Part shown: positions 55,031 through 64,000 of the stretch, piece by piece
Numbering within the stretch: position 1 is the first letter of the stretch
Layout: every line of letters begins with the position of its first letter
Source: Halichondria panicea
Taxonomy: Eukaryota > Porifera > Demospongiae > Suberitida > Halichondriidae
NCBI RefSeq assembly: GCF_963675165.1
Contig: NC_087379.1
Span: forward strand, 4,233,442-4,297,441
Length of the DNA: 64,000 nucleotides
Reading direction: 5' to 3'
Notes under the pieces: generated by a model
Seen by the model: the letters and a program-made list of their open reading frames with translations, nothing else
Database searches by the model: none
What the model was told of the DNA's origin: nothing
Program-made: the position numbers and the translations under genes

Positions 55031-56640
55031 TTATCATACTGATCCTTTCTACGTATAAGATATAATTCAAGAGCAAAAACATGCATTGATGATGCCATTT
55101 CACAATGACAAGGCACTTCATTAATTATACTATTTATGGCACTGATCTTAATAATAATTATGCCTTAACCTACTTCAGTTCGTGTATGTATATGTGTGGG
55201 TCATGTGATGTGTGACATGCACAATAAAATATAATGTAATCACTCATGCCGTTATCAAATTGACAAATCATACAAACCGGCAATAAATAATAATACTACA
55301 CGTACATATTACAATGTTTATACTAGATAGTTCTCTTTCAATGTCTGTTTCCAGGATTTGTGTTATCAGGAAAATCTTTCTGACGAATGTGTTATGAGCA
55401 TGTGTTATGGGCATGCCAAGTGTTTAAAAAGAGGGTTGAATGCATGCATACATGCATGCATACATTTTTGACAATGCACAGTAAAAACACATGTACATGC
55501 ATTCGTTACAGTAACATGAAACATGTTAAATGCATCTTTTGAATTTTAATGTAGAAATGATATACATTTCTGTTATAATGACACTAAAATACGATAATGC
55601 ATCTTATATAACATAAGTGTTTTTGCTGTGTGTGCATAGTATCATAATTATAATGTAGATATATAGACCGCTCCTCAGCAGTAAACAATGCAAGTAATAT
55701 ATATAATGAATGACGAGATATCCACCCTGCATGCAGCTGCATGCATGTGCATGGTCTGGACTTAACAAATATTTTGCGGCACATGCATGCATGCATGCAT
55801 GCATATAGACATACATGGATTGGATGAACATGCACATGCATGCATACTTAATCGATGGTCAATGAACTTAAGTAACTATTATCTTGCATGCATGATACAG
55901 CTCAGTTTGGAGACCATTATAATGACACGATATATATACACAGTATAACATGCATTAGTGGCATAACGCCTTACGATCCATGTAAAGTGGGTCCAATGGT
56001 TTAATTTATGAACCTCCGCAGGAAGAAACGTAAATGCATGCATGCACTGGCCAAGTTTCCATGATTTTTGCTTTTGAACTTTAATTTGTTATTATTATAA
56101 TTATAGGCATAATTATGCCCATGCATGCATTCTTTTTTTAAGACTGTATAATAGTATCTACATAAAATCTCAGTAAACTCCATGGTGTAACAGTGCGGTA
56201 TGACTCTATATAGCTGTAGAAAACCCGCCCCTCAAGAGTACACTGAAAGTAATGAATGACGAGTTATCCACCCTCCTGCAGCTGCATGTGGTCTGGAATC
56301 ATGATTATCTACCACAACTATACTTTCTGGGTTATTATTTATAAAGAATGGAGGAACATGTGACTAGAACATAGAAAAAGATCAATTAATCTGTTAACTG
56401 GCCGATCGATATACCAATTTACAGGAAGATATATATTGGCCAACTTCAGTCGGCTAGTTCTGTTATGTATGCCTCTGCTCCATACCACTACTTCAATTCT
56501 GTGATAAAACAGTTTCATAACATGGACATCTGTACATCTGTATATGCATTGTCTCTTATAAATACTGCCTATATAACAGTATTATGTTTCGAACACCTAT
56601 AGCTAGCTATACATCTATTGTATATCTGTTCACTTCATGC
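55031..56640. other. AT-rich DNA with ATGC microsatellites
   Basis: Several (TGCA)n/(CATG)n tracts (55441-55465, 55725-55760, 55785-55805, 56035-56045). GAATGACGAGWTATCCACCCT with CTGCAGCTGCATG occurs twice (about 55707 and 56254). No gene seen. Confidence 0.45.
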
Positions 56641-56665
56641 ATGTTTTTTACTAATGAAGTATCTC

Positions 56666-57748
56666 TTATCCATTCTTGGCTTGTGCTTGAATCGCTTTCA
56701 CCATTTCATCGGAAGTTGCGTAGATCTTCTGCTCGAGTTGACCACCTTTTGGTTGAAGATTTTTAGCTTGCTGAAGAACAACTCCCCAATCTTTGTTGGC
56801 TGCTTTTAGATTGATCTCGATGTAGATCGCAGCTTGCTGTGGTGAAATACTTTGAAGATGTCCAATTGTTTCTTTCATATCATCACTTAGTGCAAGCCAT
56901 CCGTCGGCAACATTTGCGGAGTAAGCAACAACCTTCTCTGTATTCTTTTGGAGGCCAGATATTTGGCCCTCGATCAGATGGAGCTGCGCAACTTCAGATT
57001 TCATTTCTTTGATTGCAGTTATCAAATCATTTACATTCTTCATTGCTTCTGCATACTCAGCAAGCAGAACACCTATGGCAATTAATTCCCCTACAATAAT
57101 AATACCACCAATAAGTACACCAACGCCAGTTTCAGACAACAATGCTGTAGCAACAACTGTTACCGGTAGAGATATTCCAAAGGCAAGAATAGCAAAGATT
57201 TCTAAATCGGCTTTAGTTTTCCATTCGACAAGACTTGCCTGATCCTCTTGTATTTTTGTGTTGTCTTTGGTCATCACTTTGATTGCTTCTGTGAAATCTT
57301 TTTGAAATTCGTTGTACAATGGTTCAAAACCATCATGGAATTGCTTGGTACTAGTAGCAAGTTTGTTTGCCTTAAATAACTTGCTCTGCAATTCCGGGAT
57401 AAGAGCTCCTTTGAGGGCCTGCACAAACTCATCCCTTGCATCCACATCGCCAGCTCGGAGTCTTGGAACCAATTCCAGCAGCACATCGTATGTTGCCTGG
57501 AAGGTATTGGCATAGTCAATGATCTCAGCAGTAGTATTGATGAGGGGAGGCCAAATGTTGTCGACCCATTCTTGAGATTGTTTTTTGGCGGCTTTTTGGT
57601 GATCTTGGAGCGTCGGTATTTCAGGAATAATGATATTAGCTTGCTGGATGATCAGGCGAGCATTCACGGTCACACCAGTTGCACCAGCCACTGAATACTT
57701 CACATTCTGACCTTGATTTGTCACTGTAGTTGATTTTTCAGCTTCCAT
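56666..57748 (-). CDS. HBL/ClyA-type alpha-helical pore-forming protein homologue
   Basis: An intact, intronless frame; it is open to 57823 (385 residues), but the ATG at 57748 (MEAEKSTTVTNQGQNV) has better context and drops an odd basic leader. The predicted protein is almost wholly helical. An early block WVDNIWPPLINTTAEIIDYA then NTFQATYDVLLELV resembles the start of Bacillus HBL/Nhe-type proteins. A long amphipathic helix bundle follows, then a hydrophobic hairpin (IFAILAFGISLPVTVVATAL, GVGVLIGGIIIVGELIAIGV). After that come coiled-coil-like helices (AQLHLIEGQISGLQKNTEKV). This layout is that of the alpha-helical pore-forming superfamily (HBL, Nhe, ClyA, Cry6). No classical signal peptide is seen. 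The family is mostly bacterial, so lateral transfer to the animal is possible. Function here (defence, prey or microbe killing) is unknown. Confidence 0.65.
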   Translation of the reverse strand: MEAEKSTTVTNQGQNVKYSVAGATGVTVNARLIIQQANIIIPEIPTLQDHQKAAKKQSQEWVDNIWPPLINTTAEIIDYANTFQATYDVLLELVPRLRAGDVDARDEFVQALKGALIPELQSKLFKANKLATSTKQFHDGFEPLYNEFQKDFTEAIKVMTKDNTKIQEDQASLVEWKTKADLEIFAILAFGISLPVTVVATALLSETGVGVLIGGIIIVGELIAIGVLLAEYAEAMKNVNDLITAIKEMKSEVAQLHLIEGQISGLQKNTEKVVAYSANVADGWLALSDDMKETIGHLQSISPQQAAIYIEINLKAANKDWGVVLQQAKNLQPKGGQLEQKIYATSDEMVKAIQAQAKNG

Positions 57749-57826
57749 TGCAGCGATTAGCCTATACAGGAAATAGCACAATTCACTGAATGGATGCCGC
57801 TTTTTATATGACTTGAATGACAATTA

Positions 57827-57860
57827 TAACCTCGGTCCCAGGCCGCTTTGTTTCCTATGT
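57827..57860. mobile_element. Solo A-like terminus upstream of the pore-forming gene
   Basis: TAACCTCGGTCCCAGGCCGC is one base off the A3 left terminus (TAGCCTCGGTCCCAGGCCG). I find no matching inverse end within about 2 kb on the right, so it is a fragment or a chance remnant. Confidence 0.4.
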
Positions 57861-59660
57861 CTGTACATGCGCTGTGAGATGACAACATGAACTTTTAACC
57901 AGTCTGCGCATGTGCAGAGATATGCCTTAGTTATCTCACGATCTCACCGCAGACTAATAGCTAAGCCTAAGGTCAAGTGGTTGTGTGTGGATAATAGATT
58001 CTAGACCACTACACTTAGTACTTAGTCTTTTACTGCATGTATATAGCTCAGAGAAGGGCAGTAAATCAAAGTGGGCAGCCCCAAAACCCACAGTGGTGGG
58101 TGATGTGTATAGAACTGATATTGGTGAGCAACAGAGTGATATATGTGATGCTGTCAGAGTACTTCCAGTGTGTGGAAGCATCTGTACTAGCTATAATTAT
58201 AGTGATCTAGTGAGTGAGCACGAGCAAGAGTTTTGAAAAGGCCATTGCACCTTTGTCCAGAGGTAATTGTTCTTGTTCCTTGCCAACAGCTCTGAAATGT
58301 TTAGTGGCGTTAAATCCAAGGTTAGCCTAGGTCAAAGGTCACAAAATTCAGTCTGAGCATGCGCAAACATACCAGTCTGCGGGTGAACTGAAAACATGGC
58401 CATGGCCTTATGTCCTCTGGCCTTAGCCAATCACATGTCTGCATAAAATTATGATTTTCTACTGCTACAGTATCACTCTGCTAACTAACTGAAAACATAG
58501 CCTATGGCCTTAATAATAATTATTCATCTCAGAAAGAATTAATCATGCAATAATGACAAAACATAAATGAACTAAAATAACAATCAACATAAACGTGACA
58601 TTATCATGCAAAACATCAGAATAATAAACACAATCAACATGAACATGACTTTTTTAGTTTCAATAAGGGAGGTTGTGAATAGCAAGCAACACCTTGATAG
58701 GTGTGGGTATATGTAACATTATTTACTGATTCAGTCCGTATCTTAGGTGATGTCCAGTAATTATATTATTTATATCCCGTTGCTACGTTGTTGCCAAGTG
58801 CAATATGCAGCATAATGCACTGCTGAAAGTCATAATGCACTGACCGCAAAGTCATAATGCACTAACCACAAAACGCCCCTCCGGCATTAGACAGACAATT
58901 AAATTAAGCAGACAATAATTATTGTATCATGAGAAATAACAAGTAGACTCTATATATCAAAGTAAGTCCAGCCATGCAGGAATGTTCAGCACTACTGGAG
59001 TTTCTTTGCAACCATGCAAGTTTTAAAATTGTTCAAGGTTCATTTTGTGGAAGATTCTGTGTTCCTAGATCTAGTCCTCGACTTTGTGATGCATGTCAAT
59101 TCTGCTTCACCATAATTACATGTATAGCACTAGAAGCGGCTCTTTTTGCTGGGGGCTTGAGCTGTTTTACAGCAGTGTATAGAGGCGAGCTTCTTTGGCT
59201 TGGTTGTGATGCCGAAGATAGTGGAGGGCTATTCGAGCAGCATTTAAAATACACTGAGTAGTGGGGTGGGGCTGTTTCTTCGCAGCAGTAAGTAGTGTGG
59301 GGCTCTTTCTTTGCAGTAGTGGGGGTGGGGCTGTTTTGCAGTGCTTTCAGCGTTGGATTTTGTGTCAAGCCATTCCTCTGTCATGCCAATCTAATACGCT
59401 GCATATACTTGCGTCTAGAAGAGAGAAGAGATGGAGCTGTGTCTAGAGTTGTCTTTGTCATCTTTTTGTGCAGTTTATATTGTGTTACTAAGACAGTGTT
59501 ATGTTGCTATGCCCTCGGGATATAAACTAGTTATAACACGTGCACTCAGGATGTGTTGGATTCTTCTTGCAACCATACAGACTAGACTATTACTATTGTT
59601 GAGATTGACTGCCAATAAACATTTTTATATTTCATATAGATCTAGTAAATTCACAATAAG
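57861..59660. other. Intergenic DNA, no recognised gene
   Basis: A Cys-rich 95-codon frame at 58974-59261 (FCVPRSSPRLCDACQFCFT) has no family I know and overlaps GTGGGGCTGTTT-type repeats at 59262-59345. The repeat TCATAATGCACTGAC lies near 58810-58865. The left end of the BEL/Pao LTR may lie within the last few hundred bases. Confidence 0.35.
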
Positions 59661-59964
59661 GGGATAGTACCAGCAAACTATACAAAGACAGCAACTCAAA
59701 AACCAACAACTAAAAAGGTAATGGATGGACAACTATTTATAAGAGTCAGGTCCCAGGGGGTGATGAGAATATTTCTAGAATGATCCAGAAACAAGGATGC
59801 ATGATCAATGTGAGAATAAACAACCACAAAGAAAAACTGTGAATTACACAACAGCGTAAATGCATGGGTATGACATAGGATAAATAGTACATCAGGATAA
59901 AACAGGATAGAACAGGATAGAACAGGATAAATCATGAACAATCACGCCAGTACACATGCCAACA
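59660..59964 (-). repeat. Probable 3' LTR of the BEL/Pao element (part)
   Basis: On the minus strand, after the last coding remnant, a purine-rich GGCCGGCGG is followed by TATGTTGGCATGTGTACTGG. TGTTGG is a typical LTR start, so the LTR would begin at about 59964 and run to lower coordinates. Its far end is not identifiable because the partner LTR is outside the window. It includes AGGATAAA/AGGATAGAACAGGAT tandem units (59895-59935). Confidence 0.45.
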
Positions 59965-60033
59965 TACCGCCGGCCAAGACCGAATGGTCTTAAAGTATAG
60001 TTTCAAAACATTTCCTTGCATATAAGTTCATCT

Positions 60034-60690
60034 TCAATGTTGTTGTTCTTCACTTGGTAGTAGGAGTGCGAGCTTGTTAATCGGGCGTTTGTATACACCA
60101 TTTGAAGTCTTGATGGTTGCCACACGAACTAAACCATCGTGTCCGGGGTGAACTTCAATCACTCTAGCCAGTGGGCATTCGTTGAGTAGAGGGGAATCTT
60201 CTTTGATAACGACCATATCGCCAATGTGGAGATTTCTGGTGGGATGTTTCCACTTGTGGAATGGGGTTGCAGATAATTGCCTTCGCCCACCAACACGTAG
60301 CAGATTGTAATTATCAACAATTAGGTTCAGTGTGAGGAGTGAATTAGACTTAGATAGTGGTTGCTTGCTGAGTATGTGCTCAATTTCTGTCTTGAAATGA
60401 GCCGCTTGGATAATCCTTAATCCAATAGTTTTCTGCTTCTTGGAGCTCTGACATGGTCAGAGGTGTAAGAATTCTCTTGGAATGATCCTTGAATCTGCTA
60501 TTTTTCATAAAGCGAATGATCCAACAGGTGACACGATTGAGTTGGTTGAGTTTTGAAAACCGATCGACTGGAATCACAGGTTGGGGGAATGTTTGTATGA
60601 CCACTAATGAAATCTCTGTTCCTTCATCATCATGGCTGTTGGGAGTAAGTTCAACTTGTGTTGGCCAATTGGTTTGGTCTTGCTTGAGCC
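60034..60690 (-). pseudogene. BEL/Pao pol remnant: integrase N-end fused to DUF5641
   Basis: Continues pol after a frameshift near 60700. It has the conserved pre-integrase block VDRFSKLNQLNRVTCWIIRF, ELQEAENYWIK, then after another shift (near 60405) IQAAHFKTEIEHILSKQPLS. LLRVGGR follows, but the sequence runs straight into KWKHPTRNLHIGDMVVIKED and GHDGLVRVATIKTSNGVYKR, a DUF5641-type C-terminus. The zinc finger and the whole catalytic integrase core are missing, so this copy cannot integrate by itself. Confidence 0.75.
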
Positions 60691-60692
60691 AG

Positions 60693-63269
60693 TCAGGACC
60701 GCTCCCACCAGAGAGGGTGATCTAGCAATTCAGAGGGGCAGAGGCCCCTGGATGCACAGTCAGCAGGATTCTGGAGTTCATTAATGTGTTTCCATTTGTC
60801 TGGTGGCATCAAATCAAGGATGGCTGAGATCCTGTTGCCCACATAAGTCTTAAAACGCTTAGGACTGCCGTCCAACCAATTCAGCACTACTGTGCTGTCT
60901 GTCCAGGCATGTATGTTAGACAATGGTATGCAGAGTACTCGTTTGACGTGGTGTAGCAATTGAGAAAGTAGATGTGCACCACAAAGTTCGAGCCTTGGAA
61001 TTGAGAGACGCTTGATCGGCGCTACCTTTGTCTTGGACATTACCAGAGAGATTTGATGGAGACCAGAAGTATCTGTGAGACAAAGATATACAACAGCAGA
61101 ATAGGCTGACTCTGAGGCATCTGAAAAACCATGGAGCTGGGTGGATACAATTTCTGTGTCTGTGTCGAAGTGGCAACGGGGAATGAGCCATAGTTCGGGC
61201 AATTCGGTCCGCCATTTCGACCAGATGTCTTTGATATGCATTGGAACTGGATCGTCCCAATCTATTCTCTCCTCCCATACCTTCTGCAGCAGAATCTTCA
61301 CCTTGATGGTGGCAGGTGAGAACCACCCAAGCACATCAAATGTCTTGGCGATGTCTGATACTAGGGCTCGTTTGGTCAGTGTTTCAAGTGGAGGTGGTTT
61401 GGCAACAGTGAGTCGAAAATGATCCTTCTTTGCGCTCCACTCAATCCCTAGAGTCTTGGTGTATTCATCATTGGTGGGTAGCAGTTGTAGTGTCTGACTG
61501 TCTCTGAGCTCGGGAGATATGTTTTGTAACACAGTGGTGTTGTTAGAATTCCATTTCCTGAGTAAGAATTCTCCCTTTGCAAAAAGACCATGTAGTTGTC
61601 GTTGGAGCTCAACTGCTTCTTCAATCGAGTTAGCACCTGTTAGACAGTCATCGACGTAGAATGAAGTGTTCACTACGTTTGCAGCTTGTGGAAACTCAGT
61701 AGCATGATCAATAGTATTTTGTTTGACTGACATGTTTGCTGCAAAAGCAGAAGCAGAGACACCAAATGTAATTCTCGTCATTCTGTAATCGACTAGAGTG
61801 TTGTCGGGCTTGCTGCGCCACACAAATCTGTGGAGATCCCGATTGGATTGAGTCAGTTCAACAGCCCTGTACATCTTGCTCACGTCAGCTGTGATCGCAA
61901 TCTTGTGTAGTCGAAATTGTAATAGAACATCTATCAGTGGAGGGTGTACGGTGGGTCCGACCAACAGTGTGTCGTTCAGTGAGACACCGGTGGTAGACTT
62001 GGCTGACGCGTCAAATACAGCCCTGATCTTCGTAGTCGTACTGTGCTCCTTGTGAACAGCATGCATTGGCAAATAAAACACATCTTCATTTTGTTTCTGT
62101 AAATCAGCAACTGGAACAATTTCAGCATGATTCAGGTCCATATATTCTTCCATGACAGCAGCAAATTGTGAGAATTGTTCCTTGGAGCGTAAGGTCTTTT
62201 CTAGGGATAGAAATCTGCGGACGGCTTGTGCTCTGGATTCTCTAATCGATTTGGCATGTAGATCCTTGGGAAGTGGGACAATAAATCGACCAGTTTCTCT
62301 ACGAGAGTGGTTTCTTTCAAATTGGTGAACAACAGTGCGTTCTTGTGGGGAGAAGTTTGATCCAGTTTTGGTGCTTTCTTCTATTTCCCAGAACTTTCTC
62401 AGGATGTCATCACCAGAGGTAACAGATACATGGTAATTAGTGATCTTGTCAGGAGTAGTGGAGAGTTTTCCTGTCTTTCCAGCAAGTACCCAGCCGAATG
62501 CCGTTTCAAATGCCACAGGGGATATTGATCCAGTTGGTCCCTTCCGCCGGCCCTGCAGTAACACCTCAGTGTAAATATCAACTCCAAGAAGTATGTCAAT
62601 TCTTCCAGGTTGGCCAAAGTCTGGGTCAGAGAGGTTCAAATCGGATAGGTGCTCCCATTTCGAATCAAATGGAGTGGGTTGCACTGGTAAGTCACAGGTG
62701 ACCCTTGGGACCACTATCGCAGTGACTGGCATCTTTTCATTTGGTGAATCAGTCGGTGAGATATAGAAAGTGGAGACTGAGTGCAGTGGGGAGTTGTGAG
62801 ATATTCCCGCTATTCCAGTGATCTCAAGATTCTTCGATGATCTTTGTAAGTTGAGAGATTGCACCAATCGTTGCGACACAAACGAGATTGATGAACCAGT
62901 GTCCAGTAGACCACGTGCTCTGATCTGAGAACCATTGGGAGCATGGATTAACACTTGGCAGGTCATTAAAAGCGTATGTGAGCCCGATCCAACCTGTCCA
63001 ACATTAGTAGATACAACGCTGGCTGTGAGAGATTGCTCGATCGTTGGAGGGTCCTTGGTGGTTGACTGTGAGTCAGGAGGTTTAGCATCAGGAGGTTTAG
63101 CATCAGTGTGCAACAAAGTATGATGAGTTTTTTGACACTTTTTACACCGATGAATACTTGTGCAGTTTCTCGCCATGTGTCCTGTTCTGAAGCAGTTCAG
63201 GCATAAGTTGTTGGAACGGATAGTTAGCAGCATTTTGTCATGGGGTATAGGTTCTTGAACTTGGGGCAA
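60693..63269 (-). CDS. BEL/Pao retrotransposon pol (zinc knuckles, protease, RT, RNase H)
   Basis: An 858-codon frame. Order: CCHC knuckles (CLNCFRTGHMARNC, CKKCQKTHHTLLH), an aspartic protease (GLLDTGSSISFVSQRL), the linker typical of Pao elements (GVDIYTEVLLQGRRKGP), then RT. RT includes KIRAVFDASAKSTTGVSLND, VSKMYRAVEL (first Asp) and FYVDDCLTGA (catalytic YVDD). RNase H follows (HGFSDASESAYSAVVYLCLT, LSIPRLELCGAHLLSQLL, WTDSTVVLNWL). Host-type retrotransposon of animals. The frame is fully open, but the neighbouring integrase part is deleted. Its start overlaps the gag frame by 46 nt in a different frame (about -1), whereas BEL elements commonly have one gag-pol frame. Confidence 0.85.
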   Translation of the reverse strand: MPQVQEPIPHDKMLLTIRSNNLCLNCFRTGHMARNCTSIHRCKKCQKTHHTLLHTDAKPPDAKPPDSQSTTKDPPTIEQSLTASVVSTNVGQVGSGSHTLLMTCQVLIHAPNGSQIRARGLLDTGSSISFVSQRLVQSLNLQRSSKNLEITGIAGISHNSPLHSVSTFYISPTDSPNEKMPVTAIVVPRVTCDLPVQPTPFDSKWEHLSDLNLSDPDFGQPGRIDILLGVDIYTEVLLQGRRKGPTGSISPVAFETAFGWVLAGKTGKLSTTPDKITNYHVSVTSGDDILRKFWEIEESTKTGSNFSPQERTVVHQFERNHSRRETGRFIVPLPKDLHAKSIRESRAQAVRRFLSLEKTLRSKEQFSQFAAVMEEYMDLNHAEIVPVADLQKQNEDVFYLPMHAVHKEHSTTTKIRAVFDASAKSTTGVSLNDTLLVGPTVHPPLIDVLLQFRLHKIAITADVSKMYRAVELTQSNRDLHRFVWRSKPDNTLVDYRMTRITFGVSASAFAANMSVKQNTIDHATEFPQAANVVNTSFYVDDCLTGANSIEEAVELQRQLHGLFAKGEFLLRKWNSNNTTVLQNISPELRDSQTLQLLPTNDEYTKTLGIEWSAKKDHFRLTVAKPPPLETLTKRALVSDIAKTFDVLGWFSPATIKVKILLQKVWEERIDWDDPVPMHIKDIWSKWRTELPELWLIPRCHFDTDTEIVSTQLHGFSDASESAYSAVVYLCLTDTSGLHQISLVMSKTKVAPIKRLSIPRLELCGAHLLSQLLHHVKRVLCIPLSNIHAWTDSTVVLNWLDGSPKRFKTYVGNRISAILDLMPPDKWKHINELQNPADCASRGLCPSELLDHPLWWERS

Positions 63270-64000
63270 GTGTATAAAGGATGTTTCTCAGTCTTGCACA
63301 CGACACAAACAGTAGCATTCACCTCAGACACATGTCCGATATGAGATGGAATCAATCTGGGTGGTTTTCTTGAGTCGTTTCGAACATGTTTTCTTTCTTG
63401 GGTAGAGCAGGTCTCTGCAGCTTGGGCATGGAGGTTGAGAAATTCCAATATAGCCTGGTAATGAGGTACGCTTTTTGTGGCTTGGCTAGTCTTTTGCCAT
63501 TCAAACATGGTAGTTTGGTCGAGCTTTAGTTCCATCATGGATGTGATGAAGGCTCCAGAGGGATCTTGGTCCATCGCCTTGAGGGCGCGCAGATGTTGTT
63601 GAACGGTATCGTGAAGACGTCTCAATTCTTTGCCAGAACCATCTTTAAGACTTGGGGCTTCACATATCTTCTGGACGTGGGTTTGATGAATTAGCCTTGG
63701 TCGGTCGTATCTCGCCTTGAGCGATGCAATTGCTTCCAAGTACTGATCACCCGATTGCGACAATCCTTCTATGACTGCCTTTGCAGATCCATCCTTCAGG
63801 GAATGGCGAAGATAGGCCAGTTTCTCAGCATTGCTAACGTCCCTGCGGCTGTGTATGGACACATCAAACTGTTCCCAGAATGTTTGCCAACTGAGCAGGT
63901 CACCATTGAATGTAGCTATTTCAATTTTGGGAAGATTGACTCCACGAGTCGGAGTTTCTGGTGTGGTAGGGACGAGAGCTTCTGTACTAGGGCTGTAGAG
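63224..64000 (-). CDS. BEL/Pao gag (DUF1759-type), 5' part beyond the window
   Basis: Open to the window edge, so the true start lies outside. It contains LPKIEIATFNGDLLSWQTFW then EQFDVSIHSRRDVSNAEKLA and YLRHSLKDGSAKAVIEGLSQ, the hallmark of the Pao/BEL gag-like DUF1759 region. Then comes a capsid-like helical stretch and a CxxC end (CVVCKTEKHPLYTCPKF) that normally leads straight into the CCHC knuckles of pol. Here it stops at 63224 with pol in another frame, so a frameshift mutation or programmed shift lies between about 63230 and 63269. Confidence 0.8.
   Translation of the reverse strand, partial: LYSPSTEALVPTTPETPTRGVNLPKIEIATFNGDLLSWQTFWEQFDVSIHSRRDVSNAEKLAYLRHSLKDGSAKAVIEGLSQSGDQYLEAIASLKARYDRPRLIHQTHVQKICEAPSLKDGSGKELRRLHDTVQQHLRALKAMDQDPSGAFITSMMELKLDQTTMFEWQKTSQATKSVPHYQAILEFLNLHAQAAETCSTQERKHVRNDSRKPPRLIPSHIGHVSEVNATVCVVCKTEKHPLYTCPKFKNLYPMTKCC

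Noticed and set aside
57009..57515. Opposite-strand frames over the pore-forming gene
   Set aside because: Shadow frames; the minus-strand frame has clear helical periodicity and family resemblance.
58974..59261. Cys-rich 95-codon frame as a secreted peptide gene
   Set aside because: No signal peptide, no repeatable Cys spacing and it runs into simple repeat DNA.
1..64000. tRNA, rRNA, riboswitch or bacterial promoter/terminator signals
   Set aside because: None could be supported by sequence; eukaryotic context makes bacterial signals irrelevant, and no cloverleaf with intact A and B boxes was found by eye.

Overview
The window looks like nuclear DNA of a non-bilaterian metazoan, most likely a demosponge (inference). 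It has spliced animal genes (DCAF17-like, a Death/ZU5-like gene), a four-jointed-type Golgi kinase, a SPOP-like gene and a large beta-helix/multi-membrane protein of a type I associate with sponge gene sets. It also has long AT-rich intergenic DNA, many MITEs, LINEs, a BEL/Pao retrotransposon and minisatellites. No bacterial operon structure is visible.

Layout. 0.4-1.5 kb: intronless Fjx1/four-jointed-like secretory kinase (+). 3.1-4.1 kb: SPOP-like BTB gene with a frameshift (+). 5.2-9.0 kb: intact 1278-aa beta-helix plus polytopic membrane protein (+). 9.9-10.9 kb: TIR element C1. 11.3-13.3 kb: exons of a Death-domain/ZU5-like gene (-). 13.5-15.9 kb: short exons of one or two unrecognised genes, partly membrane (-). 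16.0-19.0 kb: multi-exon DCAF17-like gene (-). 19.3-22.6 kb: a TIR element (5-bp target duplication) carrying a LINE with a nuclease-like C-terminus and a nested 583-bp foldback element. 23.1-23.8 kb: broken GPCR-like gene. 24.0-26.9 kb: two inverted piggyBac transposase relics, one split by an 874-bp TIR element. 28-33 kb: an element C copy, the TAGCACTGG satellite and several elements nested in it, one carrying a RecQ helicase fragment. 33.2-33.8 kb: a 5'-truncated LINE copy and a 45-bp micro-element. 35-37.6 kb: a 1.8-kb inverted-repeat element with a HIRAN-like fragment and a 226-bp direct repeat. 39-42.4 kb: minisatellite-rich DNA. 42.9-47.4 kb: a four-level transposon nest and a sister element. 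47.5-51.5 kb: a 50-bp satellite and roughly 0.74-kb tandem modules. 53.7-55 kb: MITEs. 56.7-57.8 kb: an intact, intronless gene resembling HBL/ClyA-type alpha-helical pore-forming proteins (-). 60.0-64.0 kb: 3' part of a BEL/Pao retrotransposon with a deleted integrase (-), running off the window.

The most interesting signal is a family of terminal-inverted-repeat elements. They start TAGCCTCG, end in its inverse, and make exact 9-bp target duplications in five cases read here. Members range from 2.2 kb to a 45-bp element that is nothing but the two termini. One carries a RecQ helicase fragment and another has received a LINE. A second, unrelated-sequence 59-bp palindrome (TAGTTGGG...) also has a perfect 9-bp duplication and a matching empty site elsewhere in the window. 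The 9-bp duplications, long termini and gene-fragment cargo recall Mutator/Pack-MULE (or Merlin) elements, but no transposase for them is visible. A second set of TIR elements (CAGTGGCG/CAGGGGCG termini) makes 5-bp duplications in all three cases. Host genes here appear independent of one another; I see no operon-like or pathway cluster.
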